64,000 bases of DNA from the NCBI GenBank assembly GCA_016714565.1, contig JADKDM010000009.1, forward strand, positions 62,001 to 126,000. The letters are read 5' to 3'. The notes beneath the pieces were generated by a model. The model had not been told where the DNA came from, did no database searches, and was given only the letters and a program-made list of their open reading frames with translations. A program made the translations under genes and the position numbers. Numbering within the stretch: the first letter of the stretch is position 1; each line of letters opens with the position of its first letter. Positions 52,830-62,327 of the stretch are shown here, piece by piece. This DNA comes from Candidatus Villigracilis propinquus (GTDB lineage Bacteria; Chloroflexota; Anaerolineae; Anaerolineales; Villigracilaceae).

Positions 52830-54697
52830 GGGATTCTGTAAAATATCCTTAGTTCGCCGCCTTCATAACAGGTAGGTGCTGCGGGCGGCGGCGCGTATTC
52901 TTCAAAAGCCTGCGGGGTCAGGTACTCTTTCCAGGTGGAAAACCGTTTTCCTTCAATGATGAAAACATCGGCAGCTTCCCGCCATTCCCTGCCCAACGCA
53001 TCGTTCCAATGATTAAAGCGATGGAGTGTTTCCGGGTCGCCGCCGATCCGATATGTGTACCCATCATTGATCTGTATGGGAAAAATTCGAACTTGCGGCG
53101 TGTAAACCATTGGGGTAAAGGCATTGCCTCCGTCCCAATATACCAGACTATTCGGCGGGATGACTGTCGAAAGATATGTGCCAAGCTGCTCATGGGCGAG
53201 GATCATATCCTGTTTGCAATCCAGCCTGCTTTCGCCCAAATGCAGAACAGGGGATAGCAACAAACCAACCACAAGATATAAGTTGATCGAAACCAGCGCA
53301 AAGTTCAGGCGCTTTTGCGGGTCTTTTGTGCGAAGCCGTATCAAGAATGCAATTAACAATATTCCCATTCCGGCCATAAAGCCAATGGCAGAGCTGATCG
53401 CCCGTTTGATAGCGGTCAACTCCAGACTGAATTTATATTTCAGGATGTCTGCCAAAGTGGTTGTACCGGGCAAAAATTGACCGTCACGCATACGAGGTAC
53501 AGAAAGATTTAGTAGTCCGCTGCCGATATTCTCGAACAGGGAAAAGCCGATGCCAACCGAGAAAACGATCACGAAGATGATCGCCAATCCCTGCACAACG
53601 GGGCGCGGACTCTTCCAGGCTGCGGAAAGTACGATCACAAACAGCAGGATTCCCAGCGGGTCGAAGAAGGACAGGTAATTGGAAAAACAAAAGACGCAGC
53701 TATAACTTTCATATTGGCTCGCCAGCGCCGCCCATGCATGCATGGCAAAGAGAATAAAATAGGATAAGGCGAGGAAAACTGCCGCTCGAAAAGCAGGAGC
53801 AGTTTTCCAGTCAGAACGAGGCGCCCAAAACATGATCGCAAAAATGCCGCCGGCCAGCGCAATGAAATGATAGCGCATCCCCTGAAAGAAAGCGTTGGTG
53901 CGATTCCAAAAATCAATGGAAGGATCCCAAACCGGAGTGGAATCTTTGGGCAATCGAAACCCATCCAGAAACGGAGTTAAGGAATCGGGAAGCCACGGCG
54001 CCCAAATGGTGAGGATGTTGGGCCAATAGTAGGCATGCACGGCGAGGAAAACAACCGCGGTTGTAACGAAAGCCCAGATACCTTTCTGTTTGCCGTGCTG
54101 CCAGAAAATATAAAGGATAAGCAGGGGCAGGATCAAAACCATGTTTTGACGCGTCAGCACGGCGAAGGTTGCCAATACCGTTCCCAAAACGATCTGCCAA
54201 AGCGGGCGTTCTTCATCCAGTACGAGCACGCACATCCATGCCAACATACTGGCGATGACAACTTCTGAAACCGTGCGCGCGTGCAGTTTGATGATCATCG
54301 GGCTGAGCGCAAAAACCCATACTGTGCCAGCCGCCATCCACCTGCCTGCCCAGCGGCGGGCTGTGACCCAAACTCCCAGTACCGTCAGCAAGCCCAGAAA
54401 GATGGAAAAGTATCGCCCTGTCCGCAGACCTGCGCCAAACAAATATTCTGCAAACCCGGGGATCAAAAATGCAAATGGAGCTTTGTTGGTTAGTGGGCCA
54501 TACGGCTGAAACGGCTCATACACCCCGCGCCAGTAGAAAATCCCTTTGATTAAATACGAGCCTTCATCAAGGCTGCTGACCGTGGTGTGCGCGTACACCA
54601 CCGCTTGAATTAAATAAAGAAGCGCCCCCACGCCAGCCAGCAACACCGGCGTCCATGAAGGCCACTTCTTCTCTTTGAAAAACTCAGACAATTTCAT
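52826..54697 (-). CDS. GT39/ArnT-like GT-C membrane glycosyltransferase
   Basis: 623 residues. The first extracytoplasmic loop has HTTVSSLDEGSYLIKGIFY, and SLDEG fits the acidic catalytic site of the family. About a dozen membrane segments follow, then a C-terminal extracytoplasmic domain with YPPxxx-type ends. It probably uses the polyprenyl-phosphate sugar made by the coupled GtrB-like enzyme (ATGA overlap). The acceptor is unknown. Confidence 0.78.
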   Translation of the reverse strand: MKLSEFFKEKKWPSWTPVLLAGVGALLYLIQAVVYAHTTVSSLDEGSYLIKGIFYWRGVYEPFQPYGPLTNKAPFAFLIPGFAEYLFGAGLRTGRYFSIFLGLLTVLGVWVTARRWAGRWMAAGTVWVFALSPMIIKLHARTVSEVVIASMLAWMCVLVLDEERPLWQIVLGTVLATFAVLTRQNMVLILPLLILYIFWQHGKQKGIWAFVTTAVVFLAVHAYYWPNILTIWAPWLPDSLTPFLDGFRLPKDSTPVWDPSIDFWNRTNAFFQGMRYHFIALAGGIFAIMFWAPRSDWKTAPAFRAAVFLALSYFILFAMHAWAALASQYESYSCVFCFSNYLSFFDPLGILLFVIVLSAAWKSPRPVVQGLAIIFVIVFSVGIGFSLFENIGSGLLNLSVPRMRDGQFLPGTTTLADILKYKFSLELTAIKRAISSAIGFMAGMGILLIAFLIRLRTKDPQKRLNFALVSINLYLVVGLLLSPVLHLGESRLDCKQDMILAHEQLGTYLSTVIPPNSLVYWDGGNAFTPMVYTPQVRIFPIQINDGYTYRIGGDPETLHRFNHWNDALGREWREAADVFIIEGKRFSTWKEYLTPQAFEEYAPPPAAPTCYEGGELRIFYRIP

Positions 54698-54719
54698 AAA
54701 GTAAAAGCTCGAAAGAAGG

Positions 54720-55682
54720 TTATAGTTTTTTCAAACGAGCCAGATCGGAATCCACCATCATTGTTACCAGTTCCTTGAATGAAACCGCGGGCTCCCACTT
54801 CAACTGCGTGCGTGCCTTGGATGGGTCTGAGATCAACAAGTCCACTTCTGCTGGGCGGTAAAATTTCTCGTCCATCACCACATAATCCTTGTAATCCAGG
54901 TCTACGCGGGCAAAGGCAATTTCACAAAACTCGCGCACCGGGTGGGTTTCGCCTGTGCCGATCACATAATTATCGGGGTGATCCTGCTGAAGCATCAACC
55001 ACATCGCCTCCACATAGTCACCTGCAAAGCCCCAGTCACGCTGGGCCTCAAGGTTGCCAAGGCGCAATTCCTTCGTCTTCCCGAGCTTGATGCTGGCAAC
55101 TGCATTCGAGATCTTGCGCGTTACAAACTCCATGCCGCGGCGCGGACTTTCATGGTTGAATAAAATTCCCGACGTGGCGAACATATCAAATGACTCACGA
55201 TAGTTAACCGTGATCCAATGTCCATATACTTTTGCCACCCCATAGGGGCTGCGCGGATAGAAGGGAGTATCCTCTTTTTGCGGCACTTCCATCACCTTGC
55301 CGAACATTTCGCTCGACGACGCCTGATAAAAGCGGATCTTCGGGTTCACAAAGCGGATCGCTTCCAACATGCGCGTCACACCCAGCGCGGTCACATCACC
55401 CGTCAAAGCGGGCTGATTCCACGAAGTAGGCACAAAGGATTGTGCCGCGAGGTTGTACACTTCAGAAGGCTTGTATTCTTCGAGCAGTGAAAGCAGGGAA
55501 CCCTGATCCTGCAGATCTCCCTGAACAATGGTAATGTCATCCACAAAATGTTGGATGCGCTCATAATTAACCGTACTAGAACGGCGCGCAACGCCGATCA
55601 CCTGATAACCCTTTTTTAACAGCAGTTCAGCAAGATAGGAACCATCCTGTCCGGTGATTCCCGTAATAATTGCAGTGGGCAT
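54720..55682 (-). CDS. gmd: GDP-mannose 4,6-dehydratase
   Basis: 320 residues. TAIITGITGQDGSYLAELLL is the Gmd NADP signature. RRSSTVNYERIQ, ASSSEMFG and SPYGVAKVYGHWITVNYR follow, with SPRRGMEFVTRKI and GNLEAQRDWGFAGDYV as the family-specific end. It makes GDP-4-keto-6-deoxymannose, the precursor of GDP-rhamnose, GDP-fucose and GDP-perosamine. AGGAGA sits six bases before the ATG. The reductase-like gene at 12815-13741 could act on its product. It has its own 5' leader with an operator-like repeat at 55791-55807. Confidence 0.93.
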   Translation of the reverse strand: MPTAIITGITGQDGSYLAELLLKKGYQVIGVARRSSTVNYERIQHFVDDITIVQGDLQDQGSLLSLLEEYKPSEVYNLAAQSFVPTSWNQPALTGDVTALGVTRMLEAIRFVNPKIRFYQASSSEMFGKVMEVPQKEDTPFYPRSPYGVAKVYGHWITVNYRESFDMFATSGILFNHESPRRGMEFVTRKISNAVASIKLGKTKELRLGNLEAQRDWGFAGDYVEAMWLMLQQDHPDNYVIGTGETHPVREFCEIAFARVDLDYKDYVVMDEKFYRPAEVDLLISDPSKARTQLKWEPAVSFKELVTMMVDSDLARLKKL

Positions 55683-55790
55683 TCTATTCTCCTATCGCTT
55701 GGTTTATAACGCACTAAGATTTTGCGTGAAATTTGTGAGGCAAAGATCACAATTCAAGTTAGGTAATTGACGCGATACTCTGTAATTCAA

Positions 55791-55810
55791 AATTCAGTCG
55801 CTGAATTATA
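55791..55810 (-). promoter_or_regulatory. Operator-like inverted repeat upstream of gmd
   Basis: AATTCA (55791-55796) and TGAATT (55802-55807) with five bases between share the core and spacing of the two operators at 44589 and 47752. On the minus strand a TATAAT (55805-55810) overlaps it the same way. No -35 box lies 17 bases upstream, so it is weaker evidence for a promoter. Confidence 0.45.
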
Positions 55811-57383
55811 CACTATCTAGGGCGCGCCGTTTTCGGTCACGCCACACCCCAAACCCTAAAATCAAAATCCATATTCCGAAAATAACTGCAATCATCACAG
55901 CGAACGGCAATTGCAGGCCTATATGAAAATAACGGTTCGCATACCATTGACCAAAGATCGCGACAAACACGGCCTCCATGCCAATGACTCGCGCAAACCA
56001 GGCATTCCTTTTTTCCCGCCACCACACCCAGACATTCCCCACCAGGATCGCCTGCCACAGAAACAAAATCAACCGATAACGTGGATTGTCCCATTGATCG
56101 CCGCCACCGCGTAACGCTGTAAAGAGGATCCAGCCCCACGCAACCAGACTCAACCACAGGAACAGCTTCCGCTTCTTTTCCCCGCCCGAACCTGCCGCAG
56201 CCGCGAAAGAGAGGATCAACGCTGGAAGTATTGCATACCAACCCACAGCCCGTAAAATTCCAATAACTTTCCACACAATAGTAGTTGGGACGAACAGAAT
56301 CGCAGGCAGCACAGGCTGCAAAAAACCGTAAACCATTACAAAAGGAAGGCGTATCCATTCCGGCATTTCATCGAACAGTTTTTGCACCCAGCCTGACCCC
56401 TCTTCGATCTTAAATACATTCCACTTCAAAGCCTCGTGGATAAAATTATTGATCACCCCGATCGGCGACCCGTCTCCCAAATTGCCCTGCCGATTCAAAG
56501 CAGCAGAAAGAATAAACAAACCGGCAATGAATACAAAAACCGCAACTGCAATCACTTGCCAGGAGATTCGTCCACGCTCGCTGCTGAAATACATCCAGCC
56601 ACTCAAAATAACCAAAGTCACCAGTGCAATGGATGGAGAGACCAGTAGCATCCCTGCAATACCAAGTCCAAGCCAGATCAAAGGAAGTTTATTTTTAGTA
56701 GCATCCCAATCCACGAAACCCCACAACGCGAAGGCGCTGAATGCAAGCAAATAAGGTTCACGCATGGCGGAACCGCCAAGTAACACGCTCTCAGGGTACA
56801 GCGCAAAGATCCAACCTGAAGCAAACGCAACTTTCATCCCCCACTCCTGCGCGGCAGCCTTCCACAAAAAAGGAACACCCAACGCCCCCATAAACGCGGA
56901 GAGCAACACCAAAAGTAACACACGATGTTCGTCAGGTGAAAGATAACGATAAATAAAGGCGCTGAACGCAAGTAGTCCGCCGTATTGATCGTAGGCATAC
57001 TTTTTATTAAACGCATCCAAAATCGGTTTTTCAGAGATCGCCAGGTCCCAGGCTTGTGCGTCGCGGCGATGTGCATCCGTGTAGGTGAAGCCAGCACTCT
57101 GGTCTTCATCCTCCACATACCCGTAGACGGGAAGTGCAAAGTATGCGGTAACACCACCCGCAAAACGTAAAGCGAAAGCCAGCACAACCATCCAAGCCAG
57201 GGTTTTACCGCCGCCTGCCCATCTTGTGGACGCAACCAACAGAGAGAAGGAAAGAAGAAACAGGGAGGAAAATGCTAATAGACCCATGAACCAGCTTCCA
57301 GCTTGGAGAGAAGCGAGAATTGCCCCCAGTCCAAGGGACAAGGGAATCATCCACAGAAAATCGCGTTGATTTAAGTTCTTCAT
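55806..57383 (-). CDS. Multi-membrane-span protein, GT39-like (GT-C)
   Basis: 525 residues with about ten to twelve hydrophobic segments. The first large loop has YGYVEDEDQSAGFTYTDAHR, rich in acidic residues, and a later FALYPESVLLGGSAMREPYL. This resembles dolichyl-phosphate-mannose-type mannosyltransferases. The stop codon overlaps the TATAAT of the operator-like site downstream. It follows the gene at 57426-59201 by 42 bases. Substrate unknown. Confidence 0.65.
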   Translation of the reverse strand: MKNLNQRDFLWMIPLSLGLGAILASLQAGSWFMGLLAFSSLFLLSFSLLVASTRWAGGGKTLAWMVVLAFALRFAGGVTAYFALPVYGYVEDEDQSAGFTYTDAHRRDAQAWDLAISEKPILDAFNKKYAYDQYGGLLAFSAFIYRYLSPDEHRVLLLVLLSAFMGALGVPFLWKAAAQEWGMKVAFASGWIFALYPESVLLGGSAMREPYLLAFSAFALWGFVDWDATKNKLPLIWLGLGIAGMLLVSPSIALVTLVILSGWMYFSSERGRISWQVIAVAVFVFIAGLFILSAALNRQGNLGDGSPIGVINNFIHEALKWNVFKIEEGSGWVQKLFDEMPEWIRLPFVMVYGFLQPVLPAILFVPTTIVWKVIGILRAVGWYAILPALILSFAAAAGSGGEKKRKLFLWLSLVAWGWILFTALRGGGDQWDNPRYRLILFLWQAILVGNVWVWWREKRNAWFARVIGMEAVFVAIFGQWYANRYFHIGLQLPFAVMIAVIFGIWILILGFGVWRDRKRRALDSV

Positions 57384-57425
57384 ATCCCCACTTTTACCAC
57401 GATTTCAATTATGTTTGTCGAAGAG

Positions 57426-59201
57426 CTATCCACACCCAATGACCTGATACACTTTTGCCGCGGGCAGGGAGAAAGCGACCTGATACCAATCCGCATGTCT
57501 ATCGAGTTGAAGCGCATTAAAACTTTGGGACGTGCCGCCTACATAAATGTAGCCAAAATTCTTTTTGCAAATCTCGGCATGGATCTCAGGCTGTTCAAAA
57601 TTCACATCTCCGCGCATGGGAGCTGTTTTTCTGGAAATTAAAGGAGCGACCCAAATACCTCCATCCACGCCAGTGAGAGTATCTGGAGATTCCAAAGAGG
57701 TCACATATAAATTCGCGGACGCGATTAAAACAGTCACTTCACGCGGAAGCATATTATCCATCCAATGAATGGCAGACAGATCATCATGGCTTGCAATTTG
57801 GCAGCAATCTGAAGAATAAAAGCTATGATTGACTCCGGCATTTAAAATGACTATGCCAATGAGCAAAAGATTTACAAGTTTGGACAGTAATCTTGGATGG
57901 AAAGAAAATCGCTGTATGAATTGATGCAGCCCCGCCAGCCCCAGCCCGCCAAACATGGAAAGGGGAAGATAGAGAAGCATTTGCACATACGGCCTATCCA
58001 GAAGAGTTAATGTGCCATATCCCAAAACTCCAGTGACTGGGACGAACAGACCGGCCATCATTAATGAAAGCAACACGAGCAGGAAAAATGTCAAGTCAGG
58101 AAAAGCCAACGCTGAAAAAATGAATAGAAAAATCACCAGACCTGTTGCATAGATATCCTGTCCAATATAGGTTTCAAACAAGAGAGCAAACACCGATCTG
58201 TTTTGCACTGCAATAATTTCCGCAATGAGGAGCAACGTCACGAGCGCAAAAACAAGACGTTGAAATAAAAGCGGCAGGCGTTTGCGCCAGATCATCAGCA
58301 GAAATGAAATACCCATAAAAACAAAAATAATGATCGAACGAGTGTGGAGCAAAGCAGAAACGAAAACACTCAAGCCGAACAACCACGATAAGGCAAATCG
58401 TTCAGGCTTGCGTTGACTATGTTTACAAATCAAATATCCGATATTCAAAATAAAATGAATGCCGATCAGGCTAAAAAGAGTCGGATACTTCCCCCAATCC
58501 ACTACATGAGCTGGCATGTGCCAACCGACACCCGCCAGCAGACAGGTAAAAACTGCCGCAATAGTTGACCCCGTCTCTTGTTTGACGATAAAAAATAAAG
58601 AGAATGGCAAAATCGCCAGAATGACCTGTCCGAACACGAGCATGGCATCCACAATACTCAAATGAAAAACATGAGCTACCGTTGCACTGAGGAGATGAAA
58701 GCCCAAGTGGTAATAATTGACCAATGGAAAACTACCGCCGGAAGACGCATAATATTCAGAAAAATATTTGATAATTCGATAATGTTCTGCAGAGTCGAAA
58801 TAGGAAGGCAAAAGCATCTTTTTGATAAAGGCAAGCTGCAAAATCAGGGAGATTGCAAAAACGCCAACAAACGCAATGCCTGCAAAAAAGGGTAGTCGAT
58901 TCAGCCTTTGAATAACGAGTGCATAAATCAATGCCAGGACTGCAAGCGAAGAAATAATCACTTTTGCTATTTCCCCGAATAAAAACACTCCCGCAAATAA
59001 CAACATGGAAAAGAAAGTAACCGGCAGAATCCATCCCGCCAACCCCAGAGACATGTAGTCGGAATTCGTCAATTGGTCTTTGAAGATTTTCCTGAGCAGC
59101 GCAGTTATTAATATCTGTCCCCAAAGGATCGCAAGTAATATGCTAAAGACCGTCCATATCTGGTTGGACAGAACGGTCAGTCCGTCTGTAAAAATATTCA
59201 T
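57426..59201 (-). CDS. Multi-membrane-span protein, possible GT-C enzyme or polymerase
   Basis: 591 residues with about 14 hydrophobic segments. An extracytoplasmic loop carries YFDSAEHYRIIKYFSEYYAS (acidic, near residue 137), and another HMPAHVVDWGKYPTLFSLIG. The last 110 residues form a soluble part. I recognise no clear family; D/E-H motifs in the first loop are compatible with GT-C transferases. It is followed four bases on by the Thr/Pro-tailed protein upstream, so they may act together. Confidence 0.55.
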   Translation of the reverse strand: MNIFTDGLTVLSNQIWTVFSILLAILWGQILITALLRKIFKDQLTNSDYMSLGLAGWILPVTFFSMLLFAGVFLFGEIAKVIISSLAVLALIYALVIQRLNRLPFFAGIAFVGVFAISLILQLAFIKKMLLPSYFDSAEHYRIIKYFSEYYASSGGSFPLVNYYHLGFHLLSATVAHVFHLSIVDAMLVFGQVILAILPFSLFFIVKQETGSTIAAVFTCLLAGVGWHMPAHVVDWGKYPTLFSLIGIHFILNIGYLICKHSQRKPERFALSWLFGLSVFVSALLHTRSIIIFVFMGISFLLMIWRKRLPLLFQRLVFALVTLLLIAEIIAVQNRSVFALLFETYIGQDIYATGLVIFLFIFSALAFPDLTFFLLVLLSLMMAGLFVPVTGVLGYGTLTLLDRPYVQMLLYLPLSMFGGLGLAGLHQFIQRFSFHPRLLSKLVNLLLIGIVILNAGVNHSFYSSDCCQIASHDDLSAIHWMDNMLPREVTVLIASANLYVTSLESPDTLTGVDGGIWVAPLISRKTAPMRGDVNFEQPEIHAEICKKNFGYIYVGGTSQSFNALQLDRHADWYQVAFSLPAAKVYQVIGCG

Positions 59202-59206
59202 AAACG

Positions 59207-59812
59207 CTATGGATACGATGAATTAGGATATGAAGTAACGGGTGTTTTAGTGGGTGTAGCAGTTGCAGTTGGGAGATCAAAAAACGCAGATGTGGTCGGA
59301 GTCTCGTCCACAGTGGGCTCCGGGGCAGATCCACCGTCTGCTCTTTCAACCAGCGCTGATTCCGAGATCAGGATCGCTTTCAACGTGAAATCCCCTGCTG
59401 CGATCAACCGCTCATCCTCCCTGGCAAATAGACTAATTTCCATTCTCTCCTGCAAGTTGACCATGTCTCCATAGCAGTAAACATTCGTGGGTACTTCCTT
59501 ATCCTTCTCACATTCATACACGCTTTCCCCCGCTGTCCGTTTGATCTTCAAATAAAAATCGGGGAACTTGCGGTCTGGCACAAATATGTTCACCACCATA
59601 TTCTCGTCCACATCCCGGCCAAAGGACAGCACACACAACTCCTCGGGTTCTGCTCCGCAATAGCTGATCTTGAGAACTGGCTCAGAGACAGCTTCTGAAG
59701 CGGCCTTTTGCAGAGAAACAATCCGCCAAGCCAGCAGAAGCAAAGCGAGCGAAAAGATTCCTGCAAAAACAAGAAGTATCGATTTTCGTGAACCAAAAAA
59801 TTTCTGGAGCAT
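59207..59812 (-). CDS. Membrane-anchored protein with Thr/Pro-rich C-terminus, unknown function
   Basis: 201 residues. Residues 1-10 are basic, followed by a single hydrophobic segment (SILLVFAGIFSLALLLLAW), which gives an uncleaved anchor or signal. A beta-rich extracytoplasmic domain follows, with four Cys (YCGAEPEELC, ECEKDK and YCYGD), and a Thr/Pro tail (TATATPTKTPVTSYPN). Such tails are frequent in secreted proteins of Chloroflexota and are possible O-glycosylation targets. I know no homologue. It lies between a GT-C-like gene and a glycosyltransferase. Confidence 0.6.
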   Translation of the reverse strand: MLQKFFGSRKSILLVFAGIFSLALLLLAWRIVSLQKAASEAVSEPVLKISYCGAEPEELCVLSFGRDVDENMVVNIFVPDRKFPDFYLKIKRTAGESVYECEKDKEVPTNVYCYGDMVNLQERMEISLFAREDERLIAAGDFTLKAILISESALVERADGGSAPEPTVDETPTTSAFFDLPTATATPTKTPVTSYPNSSYP

Positions 59813-59831
59813 GGTGAAAATTCTACCACCC

Positions 59832-59872
59832 TAAAAACGAGAACTTCGAAGTCTGATCAGACCTCGGAGTTC
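59832..59872 (-). terminator. Rho-independent terminator
   Basis: Two 16-base arms (59841-59856 and 59857-59872) pair with only two G-U or mismatch positions, followed on the minus strand by a T-run (TCGTTTTTAG). It includes the stop codon of the glycosyltransferase at 59857-60999. Its sequence resembles the arms of the terminator at 62328-62364. Confidence 0.8.
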
Positions 59873-60999
59873 CTCTCAACTCTCTCCATCACCATCTCCT
59901 CCCTCTTCACCCAGGTCAACCTCGACACATCTTTGCGTGCCTGAGCACCCAACGCCAATCTGCGCGGCTCATCTGCCAACAGCGACTCAATTTCCACTTT
60001 CCACTTTCCAAAATTCCCTGCTTCCACCAACACTGCACTCCCCTCATTCAACACCTCGCGGATCGAAGGCAAGTCTGCCGAAACGATAGCCCGCCCCGCC
60101 GCCATGTACTCGAACATCTTCATCGGGTTGATGACCTCGGCAATATCCTGTCCGCTGCTGGCTTCGATGGAGCGGCTGTACGGCATCAGCAAAATATCCG
60201 CGGCGGCTTGATAAAGCGGAATGCTCTCATGCTTCACAAAACCCGTCATCGTCACATTCGTCATCTGCGCGCGCTGCAACTCCCCGCGCCAATGCGCCAC
60301 CAACTCCGGCGTGCCGCCCACCCACAAAAAATTCACCTGCGGCATTTCCTTTGCAAGCTCGAACAACAAGTCCGCACCGCGCCCAGGATAAATATGACCT
60401 GTGAATCCAACGGTCAAACCATCGGGCAGATTTAATTGATGACGCGCCTCAACCGGATTTGGCAACCCGTCATATTTTTCCAACTCGACGCCATTCGGCG
60501 CGAGCAGCACCGCCTCATCCTTAAACTGGAGCTTGGTCGAACGTTCCAAAGCATTTCTCAACGCTGACGTAGTGACCGTCATCAACTTACGCCCATCTGA
60601 CTTCCAGAATTGGCGCATCCACCACGCGCCCAATTTGCCAGAATTATCCGCGTGCATTTCCAACACAACGGGATACCCAGACCATAATCCCAGCACAGCG
60701 GATTGCGGCAGCCATGTGTAAATTAATTCCGCGCCAAATTTCTTCGCGGCACGCTGGGCATGGAAGATAAAGTCAAAGCGTTTGAGTCGCTTGATGGACG
60801 GGAGCAGTTCAAGGCGGGGAGAGAGGCGCAGTCCGTAATGAGTGAGGAGTGATTCGTGAGTCGCAGGTTCCACTTCCGCAGGCGCATACATCCGCACGTC
60901 ATGTCCCAATTGCATTAATGCTTGAGCAACCTTCATCGCCTGAATCGAATTGGCTGTGAGGGAAGGAATACGGGAATTAGTGATGAGCGCGATTTTCAT
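59857..60999 (-). CDS. GT4-type glycosyltransferase
   Basis: About 380 residues from ATG 60999 (MKIALITNSRIPSLTANSIQ). The N-terminal GT-B loop is followed by VGFTGHIYPGRGADLLFELA, FVKHESIPLYQAAADILLMP and IAEVINPMKMFEYMAAGRAI, with the Glu of the donor site in the last motif. It overlaps the Wzx gene by 23 bases. It ends in the hairpin terminator at 59832-59872, so the transcript ends here. Confidence 0.87.
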   Translation of the reverse strand: MKIALITNSRIPSLTANSIQAMKVAQALMQLGHDVRMYAPAEVEPATHESLLTHYGLRLSPRLELLPSIKRLKRFDFIFHAQRAAKKFGAELIYTWLPQSAVLGLWSGYPVVLEMHADNSGKLGAWWMRQFWKSDGRKLMTVTTSALRNALERSTKLQFKDEAVLLAPNGVELEKYDGLPNPVEARHQLNLPDGLTVGFTGHIYPGRGADLLFELAKEMPQVNFLWVGGTPELVAHWRGELQRAQMTNVTMTGFVKHESIPLYQAAADILLMPYSRSIEASSGQDIAEVINPMKMFEYMAAGRAIVSADLPSIREVLNEGSAVLVEAGNFGKWKVEIESLLADEPRRLALGAQARKDVSRLTWVKREEMVMERVERNSEV

Positions 61000-62308
61000 T
61001 TTTTCCAATCTCGATCAAGCCACGCCAGACCATCACGCCCACCGAAGCAATGTAATAGAACGAAAGCAGCGCGGCGGCGGCAACGATGCCAAAACGCGCA
61101 ACAAGCAAAAAAGACAGCCCAAGTTTGAGCAAACCAACAATCATCGTGACATAGATCGGAAACTCAGGCAGACCAAGCGAAAGCAGCAACGGACGATTCC
61201 AAAACAGAATGTAATTGAACACAAGGCCGATGGTCAGCGCGATCAGTGCGGGATAGGCATTGAGATATTCTTCGCCAGAATAAATGAGGATAACCCAGCG
61301 GCCAAAGAGGATCAGCCCCGCGCCCAAGGCAATGTTGTACGCGAATGAAAAAGCCGTGATCTTGCGCAGAAAACTTTTGAGGCGTCCCCATGCGTGTTCA
61401 ACCGCGAGACGATTGATCTCGGGAAAGGTCGTGGAAATGAGCGGGTCGGCAGGAATGGCGAGAAAATGAACGATGGTATACGCCACGCGATAATAACCAA
61501 CCGCAGTGGTATCGAGAAAGAAGCCGATCCAGATCAATTCGCTCTCACGGAAGATCTTGATGATGGTCGCACTGATATTCGAACTGAGCGCAAACCGAAT
61601 CAACTGGCGCGTGGACGTAAGCACAGAGAACGGCGTGCGCCACCATCCCGCGCCGAGGACTTTGTGCAATTGAACCTGCGCAGTGATGAACATGCCAAGT
61701 CCAAGAATGGTTTTGCCGAGCAAATACGCAACAAGAATGATAGCAATGCTTCCATGCAGAAAATATGCACCAACAATAATGATGGATGTAAAAATACTCT
61801 GCGCAAGATTGATCGTGCCTTGCAACTTGATCCGGTCTGTAACCTGAAGAATACCCGTGGATGTTTCGGTGTTGAAATTCGCAAGCAAACCAAGCGCATA
61901 CACTGTGAACATCCATGAAACATTCGGCGTTTTGGCGAGATAGTTTTCTGCAAGCCCAGCTGTGAGCATGACAACGAAGAACGCAGCAAGAGAGACTACG
62001 CCTTCGGTTAATCCCGCAGCTTTCATTACCGCAGATGCCTTATCCTTTTCGCCTTTATTGAGATATTCCCCGCCATAACGAACGACCAACTCACTCATCC
62101 GAAACGAGAAAACACTATTCATGGTGGAAGAGAATGCCATCACTACGCCGATCAAACCAAATCCCGCAGGCCCAAGCAAGCGCGTGACCAGGACTCCCTG
62201 CAAGACGCTTAATCCAAGGCTGATGGTATTGCTGCTGAACATCGCCCCGCTGGAACGAATCACTTTTGCGAAGAGTGGGTCATTTTTGAATTTTGAAAGG
62301 AGGGACAT
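60977..62308 (-). CDS. Wzx-type polysaccharide flippase
   Basis: 443 residues with about 12-14 membrane segments, the MATE-like polysaccharide transport fold (PF01943/PF13440). The N-terminal SSGAMFSSNTISLGLSVLQG with VLVTRLLGPAGFGLIG is the hallmark. It flips lipid-linked repeat units for the Wzy-dependent route. It is the only Wzx in the window; a Wzy is not obvious, though the 39507 and 57426 genes are candidates. It starts 24 bases from the terminator upstream, so a promoter may be absent or lie within that hairpin region. Confidence 0.88.
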   Translation of the reverse strand: MSLLSKFKNDPLFAKVIRSSGAMFSSNTISLGLSVLQGVLVTRLLGPAGFGLIGVVMAFSSTMNSVFSFRMSELVVRYGGEYLNKGEKDKASAVMKAAGLTEGVVSLAAFFVVMLTAGLAENYLAKTPNVSWMFTVYALGLLANFNTETSTGILQVTDRIKLQGTINLAQSIFTSIIIVGAYFLHGSIAIILVAYLLGKTILGLGMFITAQVQLHKVLGAGWWRTPFSVLTSTRQLIRFALSSNISATIIKIFRESELIWIGFFLDTTAVGYYRVAYTIVHFLAIPADPLISTTFPEINRLAVEHAWGRLKSFLRKITAFSFAYNIALGAGLILFGRWVILIYSGEEYLNAYPALIALTIGLVFNYILFWNRPLLLSLGLPEFPIYVTMIVGLLKLGLSFLLVARFGIVAAAALLSFYYIASVGVMVWRGLIEIGKNENRAHH

Positions 62309-62327
62309 GGGTGAAATTATAAACGCT

